Assembly: GCF_011075055.1 (NCBI RefSeq)
Contig: NC_058138.1
Location: 19,814,928 to 19,878,927 of the forward strand
Source of the DNA: Mangifera indica
Lineage: Eukaryota; Streptophyta; Magnoliopsida; Sapindales; Anacardiaceae
Direction of reading: 5' to 3'
DNA: 64,000 nt
Shown here piece after piece: positions 1 to 10,486 of this stretch (positions within the stretch are counted from its first letter, which is position 1; each line of letters begins with the position of its first letter). The translations under genes and the position numbers were made by a program. The notes under the pieces were generated by a model, which saw nothing but the letters and a program-made list of their open reading frames with translations, was not told the DNA's origin and did not search any database.

Positions 1-237
1 ACCAGGCCCACCATCGTCCAATACGGCACGGATCTCCTCGGCTCGACGGAGATATTCGGTAAATTTCTGGGTAATAGCTTCTTTAATCTTGGGATTCTTC
101 TCGTACTTCAAATGGGTCTTGAAGTACTCTAAAGCGTTCATGTAAAGAGGGAAGGCTTTAGCGTAATTTCCTGCATGATCTTCATTCACGGCTTGTTTGA
201 CGTACTCGATTGCTTGTTCTTTGAAGTTGCTGTACAT
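1..237 (-). CDS. SKD1: VPS4/SKD1 AAA-ATPase, N-terminal MIT-domain exon (partial)
   Basis: The minus strand encodes 79 residues from the ATG at 237 to the window edge. They begin MYSNFKEQAIEYVKQAV and continue with the helical pattern of a MIT (microtubule interacting and transport) domain, including NALEYFKTHLKYEKNPKI and KFTEYLRRAEEIRAVLD. This closely matches the start of plant SKD1/VPS4. VPS4 is the AAA ATPase that disassembles ESCRT-III on endosomes during multivesicular body formation; its MIT domain binds ESCRT-III tails. The ATPase domain lies beyond the left edge. The gene diverges from the methyltransferase at 1611, so its promoter must lie in 238-1610. Identity is very likely; whether the rest of the gene is intact cannot be seen. 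Confidence 0.93.
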   Translation of the reverse strand, partial: MYSNFKEQAIEYVKQAVNEDHAGNYAKAFPLYMNALEYFKTHLKYEKNPKIKEAITQKFTEYLRRAEEIRAVLDDGGPG

Positions 238-860
238 ATTTTTAGGGTTTTGGATTGAATCGCATGAGAGATAGATTTATGGAATTGATATTTGGAGAGA
301 AGAATTTTGTGATTTGTTTGATTAAATGTCAAAGAGAAAAAGCGTGCTGTGAGATCGACTGGAAAGCGAAAACCCAAAATCGAATGACCAAGCTTATTAA
401 CTTTCCAATTTCGTCTCTACCAACACCGCATATTTACCCAACTTTATAAAGACTAAACCGAAATAACCATTTTCCTTGCAAAGACGAAAGTGCCCTTCAA
501 GAAAATTAACCCAGCCGACCACACAGACCCACTAACCGTGCGTTCACACTAACCCAGCCGCACGCGTTCGCAAACCCGACAACCGCGACTTCCTCTGGCA
601 ATTTTATCTCGTTTTCCGGCCACCAAAATAGTTGAAAAGATTAGTTAATCAATCCTTGCCATGTTTTATACATTTTAATGTAAAGATTTAGGCGATTGTA
701 TGCGGTTTTTGGGTTTTTTTGGCTTAGGGTTTTGAATTGAAATATTTGATGAAATGACTCTATTCGTTGGTATTTAGGATCAATTTTCTTAGGACTTTTG
801 TGTTAGAATAGGTGTAGAGTTGATTGCTGATGAAATAGGATTTGAAAAACGAAATTTGGG

Positions 861-876
861 AGGTGAAATTTCACCT
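861..876. repeat. 16-bp perfect palindrome
   Basis: AGGTGAAATTTCACCT equals its own reverse complement. It lies 10 bp left of a second inverted repeat that shares the GGTGAA/TTCACC core, in the divergent promoter region. Confidence 0.8.
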
Positions 877-886
877 TGTGAATTCG

Positions 887-910
887 GCCTTCACCATGCG
901 TGGTGAAGGC
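887..910. repeat. 10-bp inverted repeat with 4-nt loop
   Basis: GCCTTCACCA, then TGCG, then TGGTGAAGGC: perfect 10-bp arms around a four-base spacer. It could form a cruciform or hairpin. The arms repeat the TTCACC/GGTGAA core of the palindrome at 861-876. Confidence 0.8.
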
Positions 911-1610
911 TGGTCGGATGCAGGGAGGTATTGTGAATTTTTCAAAGATTTTTCACCACACAAATCATATGGTGGGGGGCAAACTACAATTTTTCAAAGC
1001 TTTTCATCAGACGGTGCTGCATGATTGAAATGAGGGGGCTTCCAGTCAGGGTTTAATGAACGTATATATTTTAAATTTTAAATCCGTTTTTTCCCAGGGT
1101 GCACTCACCTTAAAAATTCGTCTCAGTTTTTATTATTTTAAATTTTTTCACTAAATTTAATGGATTTATTAATTTTCACTACTTTCTTTTAAATAATTTT
1201 ATTTTTTTCTTTCTTTGTGACCATTTTGGTATAAAATTATTTAATTAAAAATGATTAATTATATATTTTAAAATTTAAAAAAAATATATCATTCAAACAA
1301 TAAATTAGAAACTTAAAGTGTATTACCTTTTCGAATTATAAATTTTGATTGATAAATCTGTACAAGTCTTAAATATAAGATTTAATAAAAATATTATATA
1401 TATAAAAATAAATTATATATAATTAAATAATTTTAAAATAAAAAATAAATAATTATATTACTTAATCATACATTTCCATTTCAATCTATGAGGATAAATC
1501 AGTAATTTTTGATTCTAGTAATGCTTGCATTCTGTGAGTCATAGGTTAAAAATTGAAATTGGGTAAAATTAGGAAAGGGCGAAGACTGTTGGCGGCGGAT
1601 TTGACGCAGA

Positions 1611-4188
1611 ATGGGAAAACGAGAGAAGAGACAGAAACAACAACAAAGAGCTTCAGCTTCACGAAGAGCTGACTTCTCATTCTACGCTCAAGATCATGAA
1701 GAAGGCTATGAAGCTGACTACAGCTACCCTTCAAGTTTGCCCTCTTCCTCTGATCAGGAACTGCCTCAAATTTCTGATGAAGATGATGATGATCGACAAG
1801 AACAAGATGATCAAGATGACCCTCACTCATCAACAAATATGCCCTCTAAGTTTCTCCTCTACCAGCAATCTGTACAGGTATTACTTATTAGGATATATCG
1901 AGGTGATGTTAACAGAATTGGATTGTTTAATGCCCTAAAAGTTTAATGCGGTTGTGTGAATTGTGTTTTTGAGTGCAGTCACCAAAAGGAGACATAAGCT
2001 ATTTGCAGAAGTTCTTTTTGATGTATGTTGGTGGGAGGCAACCACTTCATCTCCAAGAAGATTTTTGTGGCAGTGCTTTGCTTAGGTACCTGGTTTTCAT
2101 TTTTAAGACTTCTATTTTTCTTTTTTTGGATTTTGTACTATAATATGAAGAACAAACTAACCAATGAATCTGTTGGATGGATTTGTGATATAGACTCCTT
2201 TCATTTCATCAGATGTTTGAGGTTTGTAGATTTTTAGGTTGACGCTTGCAGTGTTAAGCACCAGCATTTGATGTAACACCTGAATCAACGATATAATTAG
2301 GTGAAAGAAACTCACTGTCGATATAGGCAGAATTACATGTTTCTTAAAGATTTTAACTGGTTATCAATCATATTACAATCAATGAAGGGTTTGTTTTTTG
2401 GCAGAGAAAGTGCCCTTTTATGAGCTATGTAGTTTGTTAATAAAAGCCATGGTGAGTGAATTTGCACTCTTGATGCAATTTCAAAAGTATAGGGATGCCT
2501 TTTTTTTCTTTGAATGAATGTCCAAATTGCCATTGATCTACTGTATAACTGTACAAAATTCTTTACATGGTAAGGTTTTATATGGGTTCCACTGTAATTT
2601 TAAAGATATGGTTAATCACCGTGTCACTTCTTTTCTATAAGAATCTTAAATTGTTTATTGTAAATCCACTGTAATTTTCTAGTTCTACCTGACATTGCTC
2701 TTATGCTATTTGTTTGACAGTACAGAATGGCTGCGGAGTGACTCAAGAAGGACCGCTGTGGGATTGGATTTGGACCTTGAGGCACTAGAATGGTGCAAGG
2801 AGAACAATGTAAACAAACTTGCAGGTGATTCTTATTCCAGAATATTCCTTTTTCATGGGAATGTTTTGCAACCTCTTGAGGCCAAACTAGTGAGATGTAA
2901 CCCTGAAGAGTTGTTAAAGAACATTACATTAAAGGAGAATGACAATAGTTCTGTGACTTCCACTTTGGACTCTGTGAGGCAAGATGGCTCCGCTGCATCT
3001 AGCGATAATAACTGCACAATGAAAACTTATCCACTGCAGGCAAGAGACATTGTGTGTGCTTTCAATTACAGTTGTTGTTGTCTCCACCAACGTGCAGATC
3101 TGGTTTTGTATTTCAAGCATGCTCTTGGTGCCCTGTCTAAAAAAGGTGGTATATTTGTAATGGATTTATATGGTGGCACATCATCAGAGCAGAAGTTAAG
3201 ACTCCAGAGGAGATTTGCCAATTTTATGGTATAACGTATCCCACTCCTAATATTTTTGACAATTATAACATTAGTTTGAACACTCTAAATGCAAAATTTA
3301 ACAGGGTGTGTCACTGTCCTTTCTGTTGTAAGACCAAATATCATCGAGCTCTGTGTGTATCTTATATAAGTTCGCTGTGAAACCTTGTGCTGATAACAAT
3401 TCATGCCATGCATTTTATATTTCTGTTGAAATATCAGCAGTCTTTGTAGTAGTTATATATTTCTCCCAATTATGTGCTCTATCAACATTGAAGACCTTAA
3501 TTTAATTATCTGAGTATTATTATTTCTGAACCAGGATTGCCAAACATTTGAAAACACAAGAAATTTTTCATTAGAAGTCATATATGTGTCAACATCAAAG
3601 CATTTTAAGAAGTAAAGGATATCTAATTGTGGTTCATCTCTCCGGATTATTGAGCTTGTTCATTCTTAACTGTAAATTCATATTTGTTTCACATGAGAAA
3701 CCTTTTTTACCAAATTCAGTTTTGCTTATTATGTGTTTACAGTATGTTTGGGAGCAAGCTGAGTTTGACATTGTTGAGCGAAAAACAAGAATTAGCCTCC
3801 ACTTTCATCTTCAAAAGCAGCAGAAAAAACTTCGACATGCATTTTCATACAACTGGAGGCTGTAAGTATTCAATGCATTCTACATTTAAAATTGCACATT
3901 ATGATCAGGGCTTCCCCCCTAAAAATCCTATTGACTGTACTCTTTTTCTGGTAAATTCTTTTATTGGAATATGGTTGCTCATCTCCCAGGTGGTCACTAC
4001 CTGAGATCAAGGACTGCTTAAAAGAAGCTGGGTTCAAATCTGTCCATTTCTGGCTTCGTGAGATGCCAGACACTCAACAAAACAAAAGTACAGAGGGATT
4101 TGGAGTTGCACAAGATGTGAAGTATGAAGAGGTGAAAAGTTTCCAGCAACAAGATGCTTGGAATGCATATATCGTTGCTGTTGCCTAG
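1611..4188 (+). CDS. SAM-dependent methyltransferase superfamily protein, 5 exons
   Basis: Five exons join in frame with GT-AG boundaries: 1611-1877, 1979-2085, 2721-3228, 3743-3861 and 3990-4188, giving 399 residues. The N-terminus is basic (MGKREKRQKQQQ), followed by a Ser-rich stretch and an Asp/Glu-rich patch around residues 55-72. The class I methyltransferase core follows: QEDFCGSALLSTEWLR (about 115-130, the SAM-binding motif I region spanning the exon 2/3 junction), then GLDLDLEAL (motif II-like acidic strand) and a later motif GGIFVMDLYGG. The C-terminal exon begins WSLPEIKDCLKEAGF and ends AYIVAVA. It resembles an uncharacterised plant methyltransferase family; the substrate is unknown. 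Exon 3 carries a long polar insertion around residues 190-235. The ATG at 1611 is chosen because all five exons stay open from it. Confidence 0.87.
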
Positions 4189-6333
4189 TCAGTCTGTAGC
4201 TCCTTTGGTAAATCTTTGGAATGATGCTGAAACAGTTGCTCATATAAGCAGGAGAGATGCAATGATCTTCTAGATGGTCAAACAAATACTTTCAAGGGTA
4301 CAAACTGCCATGTTTTGTTTATTTTAGCTTTCAAAACTCCTAGAATCTTATATCAACAATGTGGAGTAGTGGCTACTACAGAGCCTCTATCTGGGAATAA
4401 TGTTTTTTCAACCTAGATCTAAGTTAGATTATATGATTAAGCAACTATTTTCTTGAATGGATAGATTATAGTAATATCAACAAGTTTCTATAATCTTTTT
4501 AGTTTTTAGGCCCTCCTGATCTTTTCAGTATTCTCAAAGAGTCCATTAAACATGTTAAAACTAAATTGACTATCCACCACCTTGTGATACAAAAGATGCA
4601 GTCTGTTAGTTTTATTTTTTTGTTTTACTCTATGTTGATTAGATGCTCATAGCTCTGTCATCTTTTTTTTAAACAACATCTTGCAGATGGTGGAAGTAAG
4701 AGAATATAGAAACACTAATGGTAATTGCACTAAGTGAAGAAAAAGTGATTGTTTATTCAGGGATGCGTTTGTCACTTCATCATAGTCATAGAAATCTTTT
4801 GAGCTTAAATCGGTAGTTGTAAACTTAGAGGTAGGCTGATTAGTTACATCTGCATAAACCTTAGTGGAATATTATTGTGTGAAATGAAGAACAGAAGGAA
4901 AGAAGTAAACCATGCGGCATCTTTGGGCATAAGTATACCTCTATCATCAACTCTGCTAATTGCCTTTTGTAACTTCATTCTGAGGAAATCCACATTGAAA
5001 ATGTTTTGGGATTTCCTGCTGAAGGTTGGTTTGTAAAGGGCCAGGTCTATAGCAGTTTTCAGAGCGATATGAAAACTGAAAAATAGAGTGATACGTACGT
5101 TCTGCCTTCCTTCAATTCTAATGCGTACTCTCCAAATATCAATGTAGTCCTCATCTTTCATAACTCTTCCTCTCACCCTTTAAATTTATATTTTTTAGCT
5201 ACTTTCTTCCGAGTGAATGAACTTAAAATTGGCAAAGACCAAGAAAAATAAATTGTGAACTAGAAACATTGAATTCTAAGGGACCTCCACGATGAGTTTG
5301 AAGAAGTAAACATCTTCCATCTAATTTGTCAAATTCATCACAACTATGAGATGTTGATGTTTTTGCTAGAGGGAAGGAGGCCAAATGTTTTATATAACAT
5401 GGTGACTTTTTGGGTTTTTAAGGATGGTCTTTTCTTTCGTTTAATTTATCTCTCAAAAAAGCTAAAAGACTTATTCCCACTTAAACGTTTAGTACGGCAC
5501 CAATATTTTATTTATTAATTTTTAAAACTTTAAATACTTATTAATTAATTGTTAAAATAAATATAATAAGTCTGTTTATTTTATTTTTTTTAATAATTAA
5601 TAGACAAACATTTAAATTTTTAAAAATTAATTAATAAAAAATAAAATTTACACTAAACAGTGGGTGGGAACGAATCTTTTGGCCCCTCTAAAATAAAAAG
5701 AAGTGGGGTGGGATGGATGGAGGCGGGTCACGAGTCACGACTGCATTGGAAAGGATAGGATACACGTTGTAAGCATCCGGCAAATACATAAATAGAGACA
5801 AATAACTAACATCCGCGTACTCCTGATTGTACATTTTTAAATAAATTTTGATGTGAAAACGAAGGGCGTGGAATAGAAGAAGAAGAAGAGAATGGTCCAA
5901 ATTGGCGTCTTACCCCCCAAACCGTCCAAATGGAACCGTTTTATTTATCAGCATAATTATCTTCGTTAAAAGAAAGAGAAAAAGAGAGTTTCTTGGGTTT
6001 GGTTTGGTAGCTGCTTGCTTAGAAAAGAGAAAAGAAGGTGATTGGAATCTTCACCCAGGTCCAGCACCAGGAGGAATCCTTTTCTTTTCCTTTTAAACCA
6101 ATTACCCATCTTTTCCTTATATTCCCTCACTTTCCTTCTATTTTCTCTCTCTCTCTCCAAGCAAACTATATTTTAATCGCTTTTTCTTCTCAAATCAATT
6201 ACTATTCTTTCCATCTGGTAACCACCGCCACATTTTTTCTCTCCCCTTTCATTCCTTTTTTTTTTTTTTTCAATTATTAATTTTTGTTTGAATTTTCGTC
6301 AGGTTGTTAACGAGAAAAGGAGAAAAGAAAACC
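4189..6333. other. Intergenic: methyltransferase 3' region and SAP promoter/leader
   Basis: The first few hundred bases are probably the methyltransferase 3' UTR. About 4300-5450 shows no supportable gene. About 5460-5660 is AT-rich. Roughly 6070-6280 is a strongly pyrimidine-rich stretch (TTTTCTCTCTCTCTCC and long T runs) directly before the SAP gene, typical of a plant 5' leader. The sequence TTTCGTCAG just before 6304 could be a splice acceptor for a leader intron, but this is not proven. Confidence 0.4.
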
Positions 6334-6813
6334 ATGGCGGAAGAACACAGATGCCAAGCGCCGCGTTTATGCGTGAACAACTGCGGATTTTTCGGGAGTC
6401 CGGCGACGCAAAATCTCTGTTCTAAATGTTTCCGGGACCTTCAGTTAAAAGAGCAGCAATCTTCCTCTGCCAAACAAGCCCTTAACCAAACCCTGATCTC
6501 CGCTTCGGCACCATCGTCGGCCGTTGAAGTCGTCGAGAAGATGGTTACGGTTTCAGCGCCGGTTGTGAAGGTGGAGGAAAAGAAACCAGCGGAGGCGGCG
6601 ACTGTAGCGGTGACAACGGGGGTTAACAGGTGCGTGACGTGTAGGAGGCGCGTGGGCTTGACGGGATTCCATTGCAGGTGTGGGTCGTTGTTTTGTGGGA
6701 GCCACAGGTACCCGGAACAACACGAATGCTCGTTTGATTTCAAGGAGATAGGCAAAGAGCAGATCGCCAAGGCCAATCCGGTTATCAAGGCTGAGAAGCT
6801 TCAAAAGATTTGA
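6334..6813 (+). CDS. A20/AN1 zinc-finger stress-associated protein (SAP)
   Basis: An intronless frame of 159 residues. The start at 6334 has a strong plant context (ACCATGGCG); an in-frame TTG 30 bases upstream is not needed. An A20 finger occupies residues 13-32 (Cys13, Cys17, Cys29, Cys32; C-x3-C-x11-C-x2-C). A variable linker follows. An AN1 finger occupies residues 100-132 (Cys100, Cys103, Cys114, Cys116, Cys121, His124, His130, Cys132). The C-terminus is the usual basic tail ending KAEKLQKI. Plant SAPs of this layout are stress-inducible; several bind ubiquitin or act as E3 ligases. Length, absence of introns and all zinc ligands are normal. Which SAP number it corresponds to cannot be decided here. 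Confidence 0.95.
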   Translation: MAEEHRCQAPRLCVNNCGFFGSPATQNLCSKCFRDLQLKEQQSSSAKQALNQTLISASAPSSAVEVVEKMVTVSAPVVKVEEKKPAEAATVAVTTGVNRCVTCRRRVGLTGFHCRCGSLFCGSHRYPEQHECSFDFKEIGKEQIAKANPVIKAEKLQKI

Positions 6814-7656
6814 GATTTGAGATATTTGATGCTTTTTCACGGATGGTGTGGTGGCGGTTGTGGTGGGCGGCGTACGTGATAGTTGGTGGGGCGGGGGTAG
6901 TCTTGTCAATTCGTGTGGACTATTGTAAATTCCAATTATATTTTAAGCTTAATTAAATATAATCGTAATTTGTGTGTGAGTTTATATTATTCCTTCTTTC
7001 TGTCTGGAATCTTATTGATTGTTGTACCTGGTGGGGTTTGGCTGTTAATTATAGGCCAAATGGCTATTTCTCGACGAAGTTGCGACGCAAATTTAATTTT
7101 TTATTAGTTAATTATAAAAAATTTAAATATTTATTTTATATTATTATTAAAAATAAAATTATTATTTATTAAAATATTTAAAAAAATTAAAAATTTATCT
7201 TTTTCTTTTAAATTAAAAAATATAATAAATATTTTATCACGTAAAATTTTAAAAATTAATTGATCTGCCCATTCTTTTTTCTGATTGATAGCCGATGATT
7301 CCAAACAAACTAAAACATGATTATGATGAAGATCTAGAGAAACCGAATGAAGGTTGGGAGACGTCCTAGATCCGCATCATTGTCTCCTAGGTGATAATGC
7401 TTTGGTTTTTTTGGAAAGGAAAACAAAATCTTTAAAAGAATTATTGATTTTTTAAGTTTGAAGTTAAAAAAAATATTAGATTTTTAAATTTAGGAGAAAA
7501 ATATTTTAAAATTTTTAATTTTTTAATAAATAATAATTTTATATTTAATAATAATAATAATAAAATTTAATAGATAAATGAATATTAAAATTTTTGATAA
7601 TTAATAAGTGAAAGATAGGTTACATCAAACTTTAAACAGAAAACAATCATGTGGCT
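6814..7656. other. Intergenic, AT-rich
   Basis: SAP 3' UTR to about 7000, then AT-rich DNA with A/T homopolymer runs and a short (AAT)n stretch near 7545-7562. No gene seen. Confidence 0.4.
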
Positions 7657-7665
7657 TTAAATAAA

Positions 7666-8481
7666 GGCCAAAGGACTATTTCCCACTCAAGGTTTACTTT
7701 TTTTGCACATTCTCATCCGTTAACTTTGAAAAACCTATTTACTTATCCATAAGTTGTTAAAAAAAAATATATTCAAGAGCAAAATCGTCATTTTATTTGT
7801 AATATTAAAAATAAATTTAAATTTAATCCTCTTTTCCCCCCTAACCCCTAAAAACTAACAATTTTCCCATAGGCCAAGTTTTGAAAAATAGCATTCTCCC
7901 CCTAGGGTTTAGTTTTCAATCCCCGACGCCATCGTCGATTACGAAGCCTTCCCGACGCACCACCATGCTCCGATGGCCTCTCTTCTCTCCTTTAGAAAGT
8001 CGATCGGTGCAAATTTGGCATCGTCTTCGCCTGAAAACTTTTCAGACATCTTCCCAGACGGAGATGAGGTCGTCATCTTCGTCTAGGAAGACGAAGAGCT
8101 TCGTCTCCCGACAAAGCTCTTCAACTTTCTAGGTGAAGACGACACCAGATCTGGGTTGATCGACGTTCCAAAGAAGAAAAGAGAGACCGTTGAAGCATGG
8201 TGGTGCATCAGGAAGGCTTTGTTGTCGACGATGACACCGGATTTAACGTCGGGGATTGAAAACTAAACCTTGGGGGGGGGGGGGAGAATGCTATTTTTCA
8301 AAACTTGACGTAGAAGAAAATGGTTAATTTTTAGGGGTTAGAGGGGGAAAAAGAGATAAAATTTTAAGGTCAGAGTTTTGTTAAATTTAACTATTTATTG
8401 ATGGATATTTGGTATTTTTAAAATTAAAATAAGAAAACTTGAGAATGCAGCGTACCTTAGATGGGAAGTAGTCCTTTGGCC
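7666..8481. mobile_element. Mutator-type miniature fold-back element, copy A (816 bp)
   Basis: The element begins GGCCAAAGGACTATTTCCCA and ends in the near-inverse TGGGAAGTAGTCCTTTGGCC. A perfect 9-bp target duplication TTAAATAAA flanks it at 7657-7665 and 8482-8490. A 9-bp duplication with long terminal inverted repeats is diagnostic of the Mutator superfamily. Inverted symmetry continues far inward: CCCCTAGGGTTTAGTTTTCAA near 7900 is answered by TTGAAAACTAAACC near 8260, and GAAGCCTTCC near 7940 by GGAAGGCTTT near 8211. The whole element could therefore fold on itself. No transposase is encoded; short open frames inside it are incidental. A 13-G run lies at 8272-8284. Confidence 0.9.
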
Positions 8482-8644
8482 TTAAATAAATATTAATATT
8501 ATGAAATTTTAACCATAAAATTAAAATGAAAACCAGGGATGGTTAAAAGGTTTTAGGTGAGAAAGAACCAAGGATATGATTGTAGGGGTGTTCACGATCC
8601 AATTTAGGAAAAATTTGATGAGGCAAAGGAGCAGGTGTAGCTGC

Positions 8645-9091
8645 TAGGGTTTATGCAGACCTAGATCAAATAGATCATCAATGGCTAGGCTAGGTGATGA
8701 AGCATTGACAGCAGATGTGGGGAATTTTGAGAGTGAGTTTGCAGCAAAGGCCGAAGCAGATGAACTTTCGTCCTTCTCTGAAGCAAATCTTGTCATCTGC
8801 CTCAACTCTCTTGGCTGGAATTGTGCCCAGATGGACAGGTTTCCAAGCTCATCTGGAAACTCCATTGGACCACTATGATAAGGCTGCAAGTGTTTGTCAG
8901 TATCAGTAAATTTAAATCCCACCGCCAAAGCATCTGATCTATTCTAGGCAAGTCAAATACATCAATGGTCAAATCACACCCGGTGAAAATCAAGCAGGCC
9001 ACCAACCAATAGAGCTCCAAAGGTTTTCTGAGTTTCAGGTGGTCTCATGAAGAAACGTTTCATAACTGCGCTAAGAAGCTGTAGACGAACC
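8645..9091 (-). pseudogene. AP-4 complex beta subunit (beta-adaptin) gene fragment
   Basis: Read on the minus strand from 9091, the translation gives VRLQLLSAVMKRFFMRPPETQ, which fits the end of the beta-adaptin trunk. Stop codons and out-of-frame sequence follow. It then resumes with FTDTDKHLQPYHSGPMEFP, DELGNLSI and SLAIDDLFDLGL, matching the hinge region of plant AP-4 beta. AP-4 is a trans-Golgi vesicle coat adaptor. Only this part is present, with internal stops (for example after DFHRV). The sequence before the first codon, TTTGAACAG, looks like a retained splice acceptor, which argues for a genomic copy and against a reverse-transcribed one. It lies between two miniature elements but outside both. 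Confidence 0.65.
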
Positions 9092-10192
9092 TGTTCAAAC
9101 ATATATATATATATATATAAAACCGATACTGTTGATTCTACAGTAATTTATTACGATCCAAAATTAAATCTTTAACTCTGTTTTGCAATAGTCATGGCAA
9201 GACGAGTGGGAGGAGCACATGATTCTCACTTCCTTTTGATGCTTCTATATGCTATTTCACATAGAAAAATGTTCATAGAGGGAAAAAGAAAGCATTAGTA
9301 TCAAAAATTGATTTTTGGAGAAATCAGAGAGGAAGAGTTTCACAATCCAGAGCCTCCCAATTCTAGTCATCATGGGCAGGAGTTGCCACAAGCAAAGAAG
9401 AAAACACTCCATGATTGATCATGCGAGAGAAATAAGATCATTTTAGTTCCATTCTCAACAAAATTTCATACCAAATCATAAACTATTTTCCTCTTTTTTT
9501 ATTAACTTAAATAAAATCATTTTGTAAGCCAAAACAAAACTCAAATTTCAATCTACTTACTTTGACTTGATGGTTTGTACCATTTTTTTGTATACTTATT
9601 AAATGGGCTGAAACTTACCAATGGTATTATAGGTGAGGTTAAGGATTTGAAATTTATGTGCCATTGATGATTAGAAAGAGAGGAATGAGAATGAGCAAAA
9701 CAAGATGGTATTCAACTGGTTTTTCTTCTAAGTTGTTGGATCTATCAAACTTTTATTTCCAAACAACTGGACAAAACAAGACAACTACGATCTTAAAATC
9801 ATAATCATAGAATTTGAAAATTTTACAGTTTCATTTGTTGGTCAATTAGAATTAAAATTTTTTGTTAAAAATAGGACTAAAATCATCATTTTATTAATAA
9901 TATTAAAAAAATAATATTTATTATATTTTTCTTTTAAATTTTAAAAATTAACGTCCACCCTATTAAAGTTTTTTAATATTAAAAAACTAACATATTCAAT
10001 GCCAATGGTTATAGTCAAATGTTGCTAGAATTCAAAATTGACTGGTGGAGAATGATTTTTGAAAGTGATAAAAATGATTAAAAATTTCGTTTCTATATGT
10101 GGAAAGTTCCTTCTGAATCCAAAATACTAGTTATGCGTATAAAAGTGAGAGTTTTAATTATTTTTATTTGATTATTTTAATTAATTTTTCTA
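9092..10192. other. Intergenic, AT-rich
   Basis: Begins with a short (AT)n microsatellite at about 9101-9119. The rest is AT-rich sequence with no gene I can support. Confidence 0.4.
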
Positions 10193-10217
10193 TAATTTAA
10201 AGGTCAAATGACTATTT

Positions 10218-10440
10218 TGTTGCAGTGGTTCTAGAAGTAGACTTAGTCTTTGAATTCTGTTAATAAATCTCTATTGTTTAGGGAGTTGATCTATTCTTTA
10301 GCACAATCCCACAAACACAGTAGAGTGCCTTTTATTTCTAGTTTCTGTTACTGTAAGACTATAAATAACCCCATCCATATTCAATAATATTAGTGAGTTT
10401 TTCCTCCCAGTTTAACAACTTTGTTTTACCAGCATTAAAA
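10218..10440 (+). repeat. 5' LTR of copia element
   Basis: Starts TGTTGCAG and ends CAGCATTAAAA. The 3' LTR ends in CA, so the terminal CA has mutated here. A TATA box, TATAAATA, lies at 10360-10367 and would drive the element transcript. Confidence 0.93.
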
Positions 10441-10442
10441 TC

Positions 10443-10454
10443 TGGTATCAGAGC
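10443..10454 (+). other. Primer-binding site (initiator tRNA-Met)
   Basis: TGGTATCAGAGC, two bases after the 5' LTR, is complementary to the 3' end of plant initiator methionine tRNA, the usual copia primer. Confidence 0.9.
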
Positions 10455-10486
10455 CAGAAACCACAAATTATAGCCGCAACTCAATC

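Larger units (their letters stand above)
238..1610. promoter_or_regulatory. Divergent intergenic region between VPS4 and methyltransferase genes
   Basis: This 1.4 kb region separates two head-to-head genes and must carry the 5' leaders and promoters of both. The first 360 bp has mixed composition (probable VPS4 leader and promoter, with a GC-richer patch near 540-600). From about 1050 to 1500 it is extremely AT-rich. Two perfect inverted repeats sit near the middle and are listed separately. I found no convincing coding sequence. Confidence 0.5.

Noticed and set aside
842..1024. 60-codon open frame across the palindromes
   Set aside because: The reading frame is produced by the inverted repeats; no similarity to any family known to me.
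6304..6333. In-frame upstream extension of the SAP protein
   Set aside because: It would need a TTG start; the ATG at 6334 has a strong context and gives the normal family N-terminus.
7881..8132. Ser/Arg-rich 83-codon open frame
   Set aside because: It lies wholly inside the fold-back miniature element; related copies do not keep the frame.
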